Below the pieces are notes generated by a model. That model was not told where the DNA came from. It saw only the letters and a program-made list of their open reading frames with translations, and ran no database searches. The position numbers and the translations under genes are program-made. Below are positions 1-7,256 of a stretch of 18,225 bases of DNA, piece by piece. The DNA is from Flavobacterium psychrophilum (GTDB lineage Bacteria; Bacteroidota; Bacteroidia; Flavobacteriales; Flavobacteriaceae): the NCBI GenBank assembly GCA_945869365.1, contig CAMBOW010000031.1, positions 1 to 18,225 of the forward strand, given 5' to 3'. How positions within the stretch are numbered: the first letter of the stretch is position 1; every line of letters begins with the position of its first letter.

Positions 1-1333
1 ATAAACTTGGTGTGATAAAAGCCGTGCTGTGCGAGGCCAATAATTTGAGCGGGATTTTGGCAAATACGTAACTCGGATTTACATTAAAAACGACTTGATT
101 GCCATAGGCGCTGTGTGTATTTATGCGGGAACCCACATTTAGGTTTAACCCAAAATCTGAATTGTATACTACCGTAGCATAAGGATCAAGCAAAACAAAT
201 TTGGTGGCTTCGCGTTGTAAATCGGTATAGGGATCTTTTTGCGACATGTCCAAAAATTGATACTGCACACCCGATACCACGAATAGTTGATTGGAAATTT
301 TATGTTTAGCAAAAAAATCGACAGAGGCGGTTCTGCCGGTGTAGCGATATTCGTCTACAGTTGGTGGAGCTACAAATGAATTGGTTTGCCAAATGGTTCT
401 GTCTATTTTAGAAAGACCTGCATTTAAAGCAAATTCACCAAAAGCAGAAGTATAAGTCGAACCCAATCCCAAGCGGTACTGCTCCGAAAAACTAGCATTA
501 TTCAAATCATCGGCGTTGGAAGCTATGCCGTCAAACGAATTGTCAAAACTGTTTTTGATGCGATCGTAATTTCCAAAAACATCAAATCGCAACCGATCGG
601 AGGCTTTAAAACCAATCTTTTGCCTGATGTTCCATCGCGAAAACGCATCGGCTTCGGCCGAATTACCGGCTGCTTCACTCATTCCTCTGGTTTCTGTGCT
701 ACTCACCGCTGTCAAGTAACTCACTTTTTGAATTGTTCCGTTTACCGAAACCCCTTGATTAAATTCTTGTCCGGCCAACGTGGCGTGTTGAGCCGTATTT
801 TGGGTGCCGATGGTGGCATAGGCACTACCTGAAAATTGCTGTTGTGATGATTTTTTTAACGTAATCGAAATCACACCTGTAGCTGCTCCGGTACCATATA
901 ATGTACTGGAAGCGCCTTTCATCACTTCGATTTTTTCGATTTGATCAAGGGAAATCAACCGCATATCATATACTAAATTAATCCCAGAAGCATCGGTCAC
1001 CGGAATGCCATCAATATAAATAGCCGTTTGCTGATTTCGACCGCCACGAATGTAGTAGCCCAAATTTTTACCGGCAAAGGATTGATTTCCATTGATCTCA
1101 ATACCGGCCAACTGACTCAATACATTGGCTACCGTTTGCCACTGCTTTTTAGCTAAATCTTGGGCCGTGAGCACCTCAATAATTTTTCCAGATTTTTGAC
1201 TGTTTAGTTCAAATTTGGTGTCTGACACCACCACTTCTTTAAGTTGAGTGGTTGAAGTACTGTCTTGTAGTTGCGCCTGTACAAGCGCTGTAGCACATAA
1301 ATAGGCGCACAAACCAATTGCTAATTTTTTCAT
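1..1333 (-). CDS. TonB-dependent outer-membrane receptor, BtuB-like (probable cobalamin uptake), C-terminus outside window
   Basis: Outer-membrane beta-barrel receptor that would import a corrinoid using TonB energy. I translated it by hand because the frame is open at the window edge: 444 codons are present, and the C-terminal part of the barrel lies before position 1. It starts MKKLAIGLCAYLC with a signal peptide ending near AQ (residue 21). The plug domain follows at about 30-145, with LKEVVVSDTKFEL, YYIRGGRNQQTAIYIDGIPV and GASSTLYGTGAATGVISI. Barrel strands follow. There is no N-terminal carboxypeptidase-like domain, so it resembles BtuB/FecA-type receptors rather than SusC. The cobalamin riboswitch in its leader and the divergent BtuFCD-like operon support B12 or another corrinoid as substrate; the sequence alone would not separate this from a siderophore receptor. 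The start ATG (1331-1333) is the first codon of a typical signal peptide. Confidence 0.92.
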   Translation of the reverse strand, partial: MKKLAIGLCAYLCATALVQAQLQDSTSTTQLKEVVVSDTKFELNSQKSGKIIEVLTAQDLAKKQWQTVANVLSQLAGIEINGNQSFAGKNLGYYIRGGRNQQTAIYIDGIPVTDASGINLVYDMRLISLDQIEKIEVMKGASSTLYGTGAATGVISITLKKSSQQQFSGSAYATIGTQNTAQHATLAGQEFNQGVSVNGTIQKVSYLTAVSSTETRGMSEAAGNSAEADAFSRWNIRQKIGFKASDRLRFDVFGNYDRIKNSFDNSFDGIASNADDLNNASFSEQYRLGLGSTYTSAFGEFALNAGLSKIDRTIWQTNSFVAPPTVDEYRYTGRTASVDFFAKHKISNQLFVVSGVQYQFLDMSQKDPYTDLQREATKFVLLDPYATVVYNSDFGLNLNVGSRINTHSAYGNQVVFNVNPSYVFAKIPLKLLASHSTAFITPSL

Positions 1334-1392
1334 TTAATTAGGTTAGGCATTCATTCGATAAAAGGGAGAAAAGCACAGAACTTACCCATACT

Positions 1393-1416
1393 CAAACTTT
1401 TTTTCCCGAAAGTTTG
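1393..1416 (-). promoter_or_regulatory. Hairpin after the B12 box, candidate expression-platform (L13-like) element
   Basis: An 8-bp perfect stem, CAAACTTT with AAAGTTTG, encloses the loop CGGGAAAA (minus strand), 15 nt after the B12 box. Cobalamin riboswitches often carry such a hairpin, whose loop kisses the aptamer core. The loop CGGGA could pair with UCCC in the aptamer (around 1541-1545), but that is inference. No U-tract follows, so a translational switch is more likely than intrinsic termination. Confidence 0.5.
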
Positions 1417-1419
1417 TTA

Positions 1420-1656
1420 CTCAACGAATAGGGCAGGTCTCCTGGCTTGCGTCTTGTTATTCACCTTCTCATTCGCCTGGGCAAACAATGGTAATGCAGA
1501 TAATAACAAGCTTTGTAGCTTACAGTTGCGGGTACAGCTTGGGATTTTTGATTTGCGATTTTAGACTTTAGATTGCAATAAAATAAAACCAATAAAAAAT
1601 AAATCAATCACCCAATTCCCTTTTAATGTCTTGGAAAATAAGTTCCGCGACAACCA
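1420..1656 (-). ncRNA. Cobalamin (AdoCbl-type) riboswitch in the leader of the TonB receptor gene
   Basis: Read on the minus strand, the leader holds the hallmarks of a cobalamin aptamer in order: GGGAATTGGGTGA (1620-1608), AATCCCAAGCTGTACCCGCA followed by ACTGTAA (about 1546-1520), and the B12 box GCCAGGAGACCTGCC (1446-1432). A 9-bp helix, CTTGTTATT with AATAACAAG (1510-1502 with 1461-1453), closes the arm between the core and the B12 box. About 50 nt of AU-rich sequence are inserted between GGGT and ATCCC in the first arm. The B12 box is about 100 nt before the receptor start codon, so the element should repress receptor expression when cobalamin is plentiful. Ends are approximate. Confidence 0.93.
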
Positions 1657-1666
1657 AAATTCGCCA

Positions 1667-1696
1667 CAAAGATAGCCAAACATCAACCACTACAAA
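1667..1696 (-). promoter_or_regulatory. Bacteroidota-type promoter of the riboswitch/receptor transcript
   Basis: On the minus strand TTTG (1696-1693) and TATCTTTG (1674-1667) are 18 nt apart. This matches the -33 TTTG and -7 TAnnTTTG consensus of Bacteroidota. Transcription would start near 1661, just before the riboswitch, giving a leader of about 330 nt. Confidence 0.7.
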
Positions 1697-1702
1697 ATAT
1701 AA

Positions 1703-1735
1703 TTTGATATTTAAAACGCAATCCTACTACCTTTG
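1703..1735 (+). promoter_or_regulatory. Bacteroidota-type promoter of the corrinoid ABC transporter operon
   Basis: TTTG (1703-1706) and TACCTTTG (1728-1735) are 21 nt apart, a good -33/-7 pair. Transcription would start near 1741, only about 12 nt before the ATG at 1754. The -7 box covers the TTG at 1733, which rules that codon out as the start. The -33 element is 6 bp from the -33 element of the divergent receptor promoter. Confidence 0.7.
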
Positions 1736-1753
1736 CTGCCAAGAAAATTTTTC

Positions 1754-2887
1754 ATGAAAAAGTTGTTTTCATTTGTATTGTACTGTTGTTGTGTTTTATT
1801 GACACAATGTCAGCAGCCCCAAAAAACTGAAAAAACGGAAAGCAAACAGGCGATTGTGCAGTACGCCAGTGGCTTTACTATTCTCACAAAAAATCACTAT
1901 ACGCTCGTTACGGTGCGCAACCCTTGGCCAAAAGCTACCCAAACCTTCACCTATGTGTTTGCCAAAAAAAACGCAGTTGTTCCCGATAGCTTGAGCCGCT
2001 TTCCTATTATTCAAGTTCCTGTGAAACGTGTGGTTGCAACTTCTACCACACATTTGCCTTCCTTAGACCTCTTGGGCGAAAGCAATTCCTTGGTGGGATT
2101 TCCAAATCTCAATTATATTTCTTCCCCAAACATTCGCACGCGCATTGAACAAAAAAAAGTAGCCGAATTGGGAAACAATCAACAAATGAATACCGAACTT
2201 TTGCTTGATCTTCGACCAGATGTGATCATTGGCTACGGGATAGACAATAAAAACACCGGATTAGAATTGGTACAAAAATCTGGGATGGCGGTTGTGTTTA
2301 ATGGCGATTGGAACGAACAGTCCCCGTTGGGAAAAGCCGAATGGATTAAATTTTTTGGCGTATTGTATGGCAAAGAAAAGCTTGCCGAGAAGCAATTTAA
2401 TCAAATTAAAAAAGCCTATTTGGCAACCGTTGCGTTGGCCAAAAAAGCTACAACCAAACCCACGGTGCTCTCGGGTGCAATGTACCAAGACCAATGGTAT
2501 TTGCCACAAGGAGAAAGCTGGGCTGCCCAATTTATAGCTGCAGCCGGCGGAACCTATTTATGGAAAGACAGCCCTGGCAGTGGAAGTTTGGCCTTGCCTT
2601 TTGAATCCGTATATGAAAAAGCAGCGCAGGCCGACTTTTGGATCGGTCCCGCGCAATATACCAGCTACCAAGAATTGGCACAAAGCAGTGCACATTACAC
2701 CCAATTTAAAGCCTATCAACAACGCAAGATGGCTACATTTAGCACCAAAAAAGGGAAAACAGGCGGCTTGATTTATTATGAATTGGCCCCCAATCGACCG
2801 GATTTGGTTTTACAAGATTTGGTTAAAATTTTGCATCCCGAGTTACTACCTCATCACCAGTTGTATTTTTTTGCACCTTTGCGCTAA
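1754..2887 (+). CDS. Corrinoid ABC transporter substrate-binding lipoprotein (BtuF/FecB-like)
   Basis: Periplasmic, lipid-anchored binding protein that would pass the corrinoid from the outer-membrane receptor to the inner-membrane permease. The 377-residue product begins MKKLFSFVLYCCCVLLTQCQ. LLTQC fits a lipobox, with lipidated Cys near residue 19. After a lineage-type N-terminal extension, the class III binding fold starts near residue 90 (VKRVVATSTTHLPSLDLLG). It continues with the typical TELLLDLRPDVIIGYG stretch and a C-terminal lobe containing FIAAAGGTYLW. A frame extends upstream to a TTG at 1733, but the ATG at 1754 begins the signal peptide and avoids the promoter -7 box. The stop overlaps the permease start by one base (TAATG). 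Substrate is inferred from the riboswitch-controlled neighbour; an iron-siderophore role is the alternative. Confidence 0.88.
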   Translation: MKKLFSFVLYCCCVLLTQCQQPQKTEKTESKQAIVQYASGFTILTKNHYTLVTVRNPWPKATQTFTYVFAKKNAVVPDSLSRFPIIQVPVKRVVATSTTHLPSLDLLGESNSLVGFPNLNYISSPNIRTRIEQKKVAELGNNQQMNTELLLDLRPDVIIGYGIDNKNTGLELVQKSGMAVVFNGDWNEQSPLGKAEWIKFFGVLYGKEKLAEKQFNQIKKAYLATVALAKKATTKPTVLSGAMYQDQWYLPQGESWAAQFIAAAGGTYLWKDSPGSGSLALPFESVYEKAAQADFWIGPAQYTSYQELAQSSAHYTQFKAYQQRKMATFSTKKGKTGGLIYYELAPNRPDLVLQDLVKILHPELLPHHQLYFFAPLR

Positions 2888-3909
2888 TGAGCTTTTCATC
2901 CAAACATACCACCCTTTTTGGCTTACTTTTCCTCGCTGTAGGCTTATTATTTATTGCTGATTTATCCTTGGGCGCAGTTGCTATTCCTATTCAGGCAGTT
3001 GGACAGGCACTAGCAGGCAGTTCACAAAATAGCAGTTGGGATTATATCGTATTGGCCTATCGCCTACCCAAAGCAATCACGGCCATTTTGGTGGGCATGG
3101 GACTTTCGGTGAGCGGCCTGTTGATGCAAACCTTGTTCAGAAATCCGTTGGCGGGACCCTATGTTTTGGGTTTGAGCTCGGGTTCTAGCTTGGGCGTTGC
3201 GGTTGTAATTATGGGCGCAGCAGTGGTTCCTCCTCAATTGGCCGCTATTTTACAAGCACCCTACAGCATCATATTGGCTTCTTGCGTAGGAAGTTTAGTG
3301 GTATTATTGGCCGTATTGATCGCCGCACAACGACTCAAAGACACCATGGCCATATTGGTAGTAGGACTCATGTTTGGTAGTTTTAGCAGCGCTTTGGTGG
3401 CGGTTTTATCCTATTTTAGTTCGGCCGAGGCCTTACAAAAATTTACCTTTTGGTCCTTGGGAAGTTTAGGGAATTTGGGCTGGGACTCCATTGCTATTTT
3501 AGGCAGTTGTGTAGCACTGGGACTGTTGCTTAGTGTGTTCACGTTAAAAGCATTAAATGCCTTGCTGTTGGGAGAGAATTACGCCAAAACCCTGGGAATA
3601 AAATTTACTCAAACCAAATATATCCTCATTGTAGCCACCGCTATTTTAGCCGGAAGTATTACCGCCTATGTGGGCCCGATTGCCTTCATTGGTTTGGCGG
3701 TTCCGCACCTGGCCAAATTGGTATTTCAAACCAGTCAGCATCAAGTATTATTTATCGCAACAATTCTATTGGGCGCTGCTGTATTATTACTTTGCGACAT
3801 ACTCACACAGCTTCCAGGAACGAGTATTTTCTTGCCAATTAATGCCATAACCTCTATTATTGGTGCGCCTATTGTAATTTGGTTATTGGTAAAAAAACAA
3901 CGACTCTAA
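2887..3909 (+). CDS. ABC transporter permease, FecCD/BtuC family
   Basis: Inner-membrane channel subunit of a type II importer for corrinoids or siderophores. The 340 residues are almost wholly hydrophobic, consistent with about ten helices and close to the family's usual 320-350. Family signatures are GLSVSGLLMQTLFRNPLAGP (about residues 77-96) followed by YVLGLSSGSSLG, the ATPase-contacting stretch LLGENYAKTLGI in the second half, and AYVGPIAFIGLAVPHLAK. It starts with ATG overlapping the preceding stop by one base and ends with TAA overlapping the next ATG by one base. Translational coupling across all three genes is therefore likely. A dimer of this protein would work with the ATPase dimer. 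Confidence 0.93.
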   Translation: MSFSSKHTTLFGLLFLAVGLLFIADLSLGAVAIPIQAVGQALAGSSQNSSWDYIVLAYRLPKAITAILVGMGLSVSGLLMQTLFRNPLAGPYVLGLSSGSSLGVAVVIMGAAVVPPQLAAILQAPYSIILASCVGSLVVLLAVLIAAQRLKDTMAILVVGLMFGSFSSALVAVLSYFSSAEALQKFTFWSLGSLGNLGWDSIAILGSCVALGLLLSVFTLKALNALLLGENYAKTLGIKFTQTKYILIVATAILAGSITAYVGPIAFIGLAVPHLAKLVFQTSQHQVLFIATILLGAAVLLLCDILTQLPGTSIFLPINAITSIIGAPIVIWLLVKKQRL

Positions 3910-4691
3910 TGGATATTCCTTGCATACAAACTGAAAATTTGGCCGTAGGCTATACCAAAAAAAACCAGCAAAAAATTCTTGCTGCTGGGCTATATTTGCA
4001 GGCAAAAAAAGGACAACTCATCGCCTTGGTTGGGCAAAATGGCGTGGGCAAATCGACTTTATTGCGCACCCTATGCCAGCTGCAAAAACCACTAGAAGGC
4101 AAGGTGAACATTCAAGGTAAAAATGCAGCCGAATACCCGCTTTCCGAATTGGCTCAACAGCTCAGTGTGGTGTTGACCGAAAAATTACCCCCGAGCAATT
4201 TGACGGTTTGGGAATTGGTTGCGTTGGGACGTCAGCCGTATACCAATTGGATTGGGCAATTGACCGAGCAAGATCAGCAAGCCATCAATCATGCCTTGAT
4301 TGCTACCGATTTGATTGGAATTCAACAACAAAAGCACTACACCCTCAGCGACGGGCAATTGCAAAAAGCATTGATCGCTAGAGCATTGGCGCAAGAAACG
4401 CCCTTAATTGTACTTGACGAACCCACGACTCATTTGGATTTGGTGCACAAAGTAAAATTGCTAAAACTCTTAAAAAACCTGTGTTTACATCAAGGAAAAT
4501 GCATCCTATTTTCTACGCACGACATAGAAATGGCCCTGGCAATATGTGACGAATTGATTGTTATGACGCCCGAACAAGTGGTGCAAGGCACTCCTGAAAA
4601 GTTGATTGAAACCGGATTGATCGCAGACTTATTTACCGACGATGCCATTCAATTTGACCCCGCCAGCAAAAAATTTAATTTGACTATTTAA
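3909..4691 (+). CDS. ABC transporter ATPase, BtuD/FecE-like
   Basis: Cytoplasmic ATPase that powers the importer. In 260 residues all nucleotide-binding motifs are present: Walker A GQNGVGKST (42-50), signature LSDGQ (146-150, in place of the usual LSGGQ), Walker B LIVLDE (166-171), D-loop THLD and H-loop His204 in STHD. An upstream TTG at 3879 would extend the frame into the permease gene, but ATG at 3909, overlapping the permease stop as TAATG, is the natural start. It is the last gene of the transporter operon. Its last 8 bases overlap the 3' end of the convergent methyltransferase gene, and no terminator is visible. Confidence 0.93.
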   Translation: MDIPCIQTENLAVGYTKKNQQKILAAGLYLQAKKGQLIALVGQNGVGKSTLLRTLCQLQKPLEGKVNIQGKNAAEYPLSELAQQLSVVLTEKLPPSNLTVWELVALGRQPYTNWIGQLTEQDQQAINHALIATDLIGIQQQKHYTLSDGQLQKALIARALAQETPLIVLDEPTTHLDLVHKVKLLKLLKNLCLHQGKCILFSTHDIEMALAICDELIVMTPEQVVQGTPEKLIETGLIADLFTDDAIQFDPASKKFNLTI

Positions 4692-5136
4692 TCTGCAACT
4701 GCCGCTTGGCTTCGCCGATTACAAAGGCACAGGCATTGGCCAAATTAAAACTGCGCACCAAAGACGAAATGGGAATTTTGAGGTGCTGATTAAATTGTGC
4801 CAACACAACCGGAGACAAGCCCACACTTTCTTTGCCAAACACCAACCAATCGCCGTCTTGAAATTGCGCATCCAGGTAGGAGGTTTCGGCGTGCGAACTA
4901 AAGAGAAATACCCGAGAATGATCAGGAATTTGGGCAGCCCATTCGGCAACATTGGCATATTGAAACCAATCTAAATGCACCCAATAATCCAAGCCCGATC
5001 TCTTGAGGTTTTTGTCGGTGATTTCAAACCCAAACGGATGAATCAAATGCAAGCGGCTTTCGGTGCCCACACACAAGCGACCAATATTTCCGGTATTGTT
5101 GGGGATTTCGGGTTCTACTAAAACGATATTCAGCAT
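4684..5136 (-). CDS. trmL: tRNA (cytidine/uridine-34 2'-O)-methyltransferase, TrmL-like SPOUT enzyme
   Basis: S-adenosylmethionine-dependent enzyme that methylates the 2'-OH of the wobble base in certain leucine tRNAs. The 150-residue single-domain SPOUT protein has the size and motifs of TrmL: N-terminal LVEPEIPNNTGNIGRLC (6-22), LIHPFGFEITDKNLKRSGLDYW (31-52), the knot motif LVFGKESVGLSP (98-109) and IPISSLVRSFNLANA (121-135). It lies 10 nt downstream of the pseudouridine synthase gene on the same strand, so the two RNA-modification genes are probably one transcript. Its last 8 bases overlap the transporter ATPase gene tail to tail. Confidence 0.92.
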   Translation of the reverse strand: MLNIVLVEPEIPNNTGNIGRLCVGTESRLHLIHPFGFEITDKNLKRSGLDYWVHLDWFQYANVAEWAAQIPDHSRVFLFSSHAETSYLDAQFQDGDWLVFGKESVGLSPVVLAQFNQHLKIPISSLVRSFNLANACAFVIGEAKRQLQIK

Positions 5137-5146
5137 GTATATCTAT

Positions 5147-5713
5147 TTATAAGTTAAATTCATCTACTTCAAGCACTTGAGCCGCTTGTATGCTGCCCAA
5201 AGATATCGATCCGATGCGCACCCGCACCAAACGCAAGGTAGGAAAACTCACCGCCGAAGTCATTTTGCGCACCTGACGAAATTTGCCTTCTTTGAGCGTA
5301 ATCGAAACCCAAGAAGTTGGTCCGTGGCGCTCGTCTCTAATTTTCTTTCCGCGTGCACCAAAATCGGGAATCGTTTCTGGAATAAATGCTACACAGGATT
5401 TGGTTTGGTATTTTTTGCCTTCAAAACCAATTTCTACTCCCGCTTGCAATTGCGCTACAGCTTCAGCAGTTATCTGTCCGTCCACCTGCGCGTAATATTC
5501 TTTTTCGACTTTGCTGCTGCAAATGTAATCGCTCACTTTTCCATCAGTGGTGAGCAACAACAAGCCTTCGGAATCTTCGTCCAAACGACCAATAGCCATT
5601 GTGCCTACAGGAAAATCATACAATTCGCCCAACAACTTTTTCTTGCGTTTGAGTTGGTAGACAAATTGGCTCAAATAGCCGTAGGGTTTGTGGATGATAA
5701 AATGACGATGCAT
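5147..5713 (-). CDS. rRNA pseudouridine synthase, RluE/RsuA family without S4 domain
   Basis: Converts a uridine to pseudouridine in ribosomal RNA; the closest characterised type is RluE, which acts on 23S rRNA near position 2457. The 188-residue product starts directly with the catalytic domain (FIIHKPYGYLSQF), with no S4 RNA-binding domain, as in RluE. The catalytic motif GRLDEDSEGLLLLT is at 42-55 with nucleophile Asp45. The C-terminal motif KEGKFRQVRKMTSAVSFPTL followed by RLVRVRIG is characteristic of the family. The ATG at 5711-5713 comes right after an in-frame TAG, so the start is secure. It is probably the first gene of an operon with the TrmL-like gene. The exact target nucleotide is inference. 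Confidence 0.9.
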   Translation of the reverse strand: MHRHFIIHKPYGYLSQFVYQLKRKKKLLGELYDFPVGTMAIGRLDEDSEGLLLLTTDGKVSDYICSSKVEKEYYAQVDGQITAEAVAQLQAGVEIGFEGKKYQTKSCVAFIPETIPDFGARGKKIRDERHGPTSWVSITLKEGKFRQVRKMTSAVSFPTLRLVRVRIGSISLGSIQAAQVLEVDEFNL

Positions 5714-5858
5714 GGACTACATTTAGGCCTGTAAAACTACTCATTTGACTGGCATCTGTTAATACCTAATTGAAAAATGTTGACAACTCGACGCAACTTC
5801 GAAATACACTGCAACTTGAAATGTTTATTTTTACGCTTCGTCTAAACCATCAAAAATT

Positions 5859-7202
5859 ATGATTTCAACAGCCATCTCTCTTCTCTTATTTATTGTTGCC
5901 TTGGGCATCGGAATTTTTATTGGCAAATTGGTGTTCGCCACCAAAGGCAGCGCCGAAAAAGTAAATTTAGAATCTCAAGTCAAAGCTCTAAACTTGGCCC
6001 ACACCGAAGCCAAAGATCAAATACAGCGCCTACAAAACGAAAAAGAAACCATCCGCGCCGAACGGGAGCGCTTGGCCGTAATCCTCTCGCGAAAAGAAAG
6101 TGATTTTGATCATTTGCAAGTTCGTCAACAAGAACAAAAAGAAGAATTTGCCGACTTACAAGCCAAGTTTACCAAAGAATTTGAAAATTTGGCCAATAAA
6201 ATATTTGAAGAAAAATCAACCAAATTTACCGCTCAAAACAAAGAAAATATGGATCAGTTGCTCAATCCGTTGCAACTGAAAATTCAAAATTTTGAGAAAA
6301 AAGTCGAGGATTCTCACAAAGAAACTTTACTGAACAATGTAACCCTGCGCGAACAAATCGTCAACCTGACCAGCTTGAATGAAAAAATGAGCCAAGAAGC
6401 CATTAACTTGACCAAAGCGTTAAAAGGCGACAGCAAAATGCAAGGCAATTGGGGCGAATTGATCCTGGAACGCGTATTAGAAAAATCGGGCTTAGAAAAA
6501 GACCGCGAGTATTTTGTGCAGCAAGCCCATACCGACCCCCAAGGCAATCGCGTATTTCCCGATGTGGTGATCCAGTTGCCCGACGGCAAAAAAATGATCG
6601 TCGATTCTAAAGTATCGCTCACGGCCTATGAAAAATATGCCAACGAAGAAGACAGCAACCTGAAGGCAACTTACCTAAAAGAGCACGTGAATTCCATTCG
6701 CCGACACGTGGAGCAATTGGGCGACAAAAACTACCACGACTTGTACCAAATTGAAAGCCCCGATTTTGTATTGTTGTTTATCCCCATCGAACCGGCATTT
6801 GCAACAGCCTTGAACGAAGACACCACCTTGTACAACAAGGCGTTTGAAAAAAATATTGTAATAGTTACGCCTTCTACCCTCTTGGCAACCTTGCGCACCA
6901 TAGACAGCATGTGGGCCAACCAAAAGCAACAAGAAAACGCAGTTGAAATTGCCCGACAAGCTGGCGCACTCTATGATAAATTTGAAGGCTTTGTGACTGA
7001 TCTGATTCGCATTGGAAAAAGAATAGACGAGAGCAAATCTGAATATGACGGAGCCATGAACAAACTAAAAGAAGGAAAAGGAAACCTGATTACTAGTGTA
7101 GAAAAATTGAAAAAAATGGGCGCCAAAGCCAAAAAATCATTGCCTGAGCAGTTGCTTAGAGATTCCGATGAAGAATTAGGAGATTTAGTAGAGAATTCCT
7201 AA
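5859..7202 (+). CDS. rmuC: RmuC family DNA recombination protein
   Basis: Membrane-anchored RmuC-family protein. In E. coli, loss of RmuC raises recombination at inverted repeats, and the fold is nuclease-like, but the biochemical role is poorly defined. The 447-residue product has an N-terminal transmembrane helix (ISTAISLLLFIVALGIGIFI, 2-21), a long coiled coil rich in E, K, Q and R at about 30-175, and the conserved domain from about 185 to 425. That domain includes KMQGNWGELILERVLEKSGL, FPDVVIQLPDGKKMIVDSKV and VIVTPSTLLATLRTI. Length is typical. It stands alone, divergent from the RNA-modification genes. I see no strong TAnnTTTG box in the 145 bp before it. Confidence 0.93.
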   Translation: MISTAISLLLFIVALGIGIFIGKLVFATKGSAEKVNLESQVKALNLAHTEAKDQIQRLQNEKETIRAERERLAVILSRKESDFDHLQVRQQEQKEEFADLQAKFTKEFENLANKIFEEKSTKFTAQNKENMDQLLNPLQLKIQNFEKKVEDSHKETLLNNVTLREQIVNLTSLNEKMSQEAINLTKALKGDSKMQGNWGELILERVLEKSGLEKDREYFVQQAHTDPQGNRVFPDVVIQLPDGKKMIVDSKVSLTAYEKYANEEDSNLKATYLKEHVNSIRRHVEQLGDKNYHDLYQIESPDFVLLFIPIEPAFATALNEDTTLYNKAFEKNIVIVTPSTLLATLRTIDSMWANQKQQENAVEIARQAGALYDKFEGFVTDLIRIGKRIDESKSEYDGAMNKLKEGKGNLITSVEKLKKMGAKAKKSLPEQLLRDSDEELGDLVENS

Positions 7203-7232
7203 AAAAAATAGCGGTTCACTTACTTTTTTTAC

Positions 7233-7240
7233 TATTTTTG
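7233..7240 (+). promoter_or_regulatory. Candidate -7 box for the cytochrome gene
   Basis: TATTTTTG matches the Bacteroidota -7 consensus TAnnTTTG and lies 17 bp before the ATG at 7257, giving a short leader. No TTTG -33 element stands at the expected distance, so the call rests on the -7 box and position only. Confidence 0.4.
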
Positions 7241-7256
7241 AAACTTAACTTAGGGC

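Noticed and set aside
620..832. Plus-strand 70-codon open frame
   Set aside because: Antisense to the TonB receptor, whose frame is continuous and has clear family motifs; the product has no recognisable features.
1733..1753. Upstream TTG start of the binding lipoprotein
   Set aside because: The codon lies inside the -7 box TACCTTTG and would add seven residues before a perfect lipoprotein signal peptide starting at the ATG at 1754.
3879..3908. Upstream TTG start of the ABC ATPase
   Set aside because: It would overlap the permease gene by about 30 bases; the ATG at 3909 forms the same TAATG junction as the previous gene pair.
5177..5734. Plus-strand 185-codon open frame
   Set aside because: Wholly antisense to the pseudouridine synthase gene, which has its catalytic motif and family length; the antisense product looks like a translation shadow.
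5733..5740. Possible minus-strand -7 box (TAGTTTTA) before the pseudouridine synthase gene
   Set aside because: One mismatch in the conserved TTTG part and no -33 element at the proper distance; too weak to list as a promoter.
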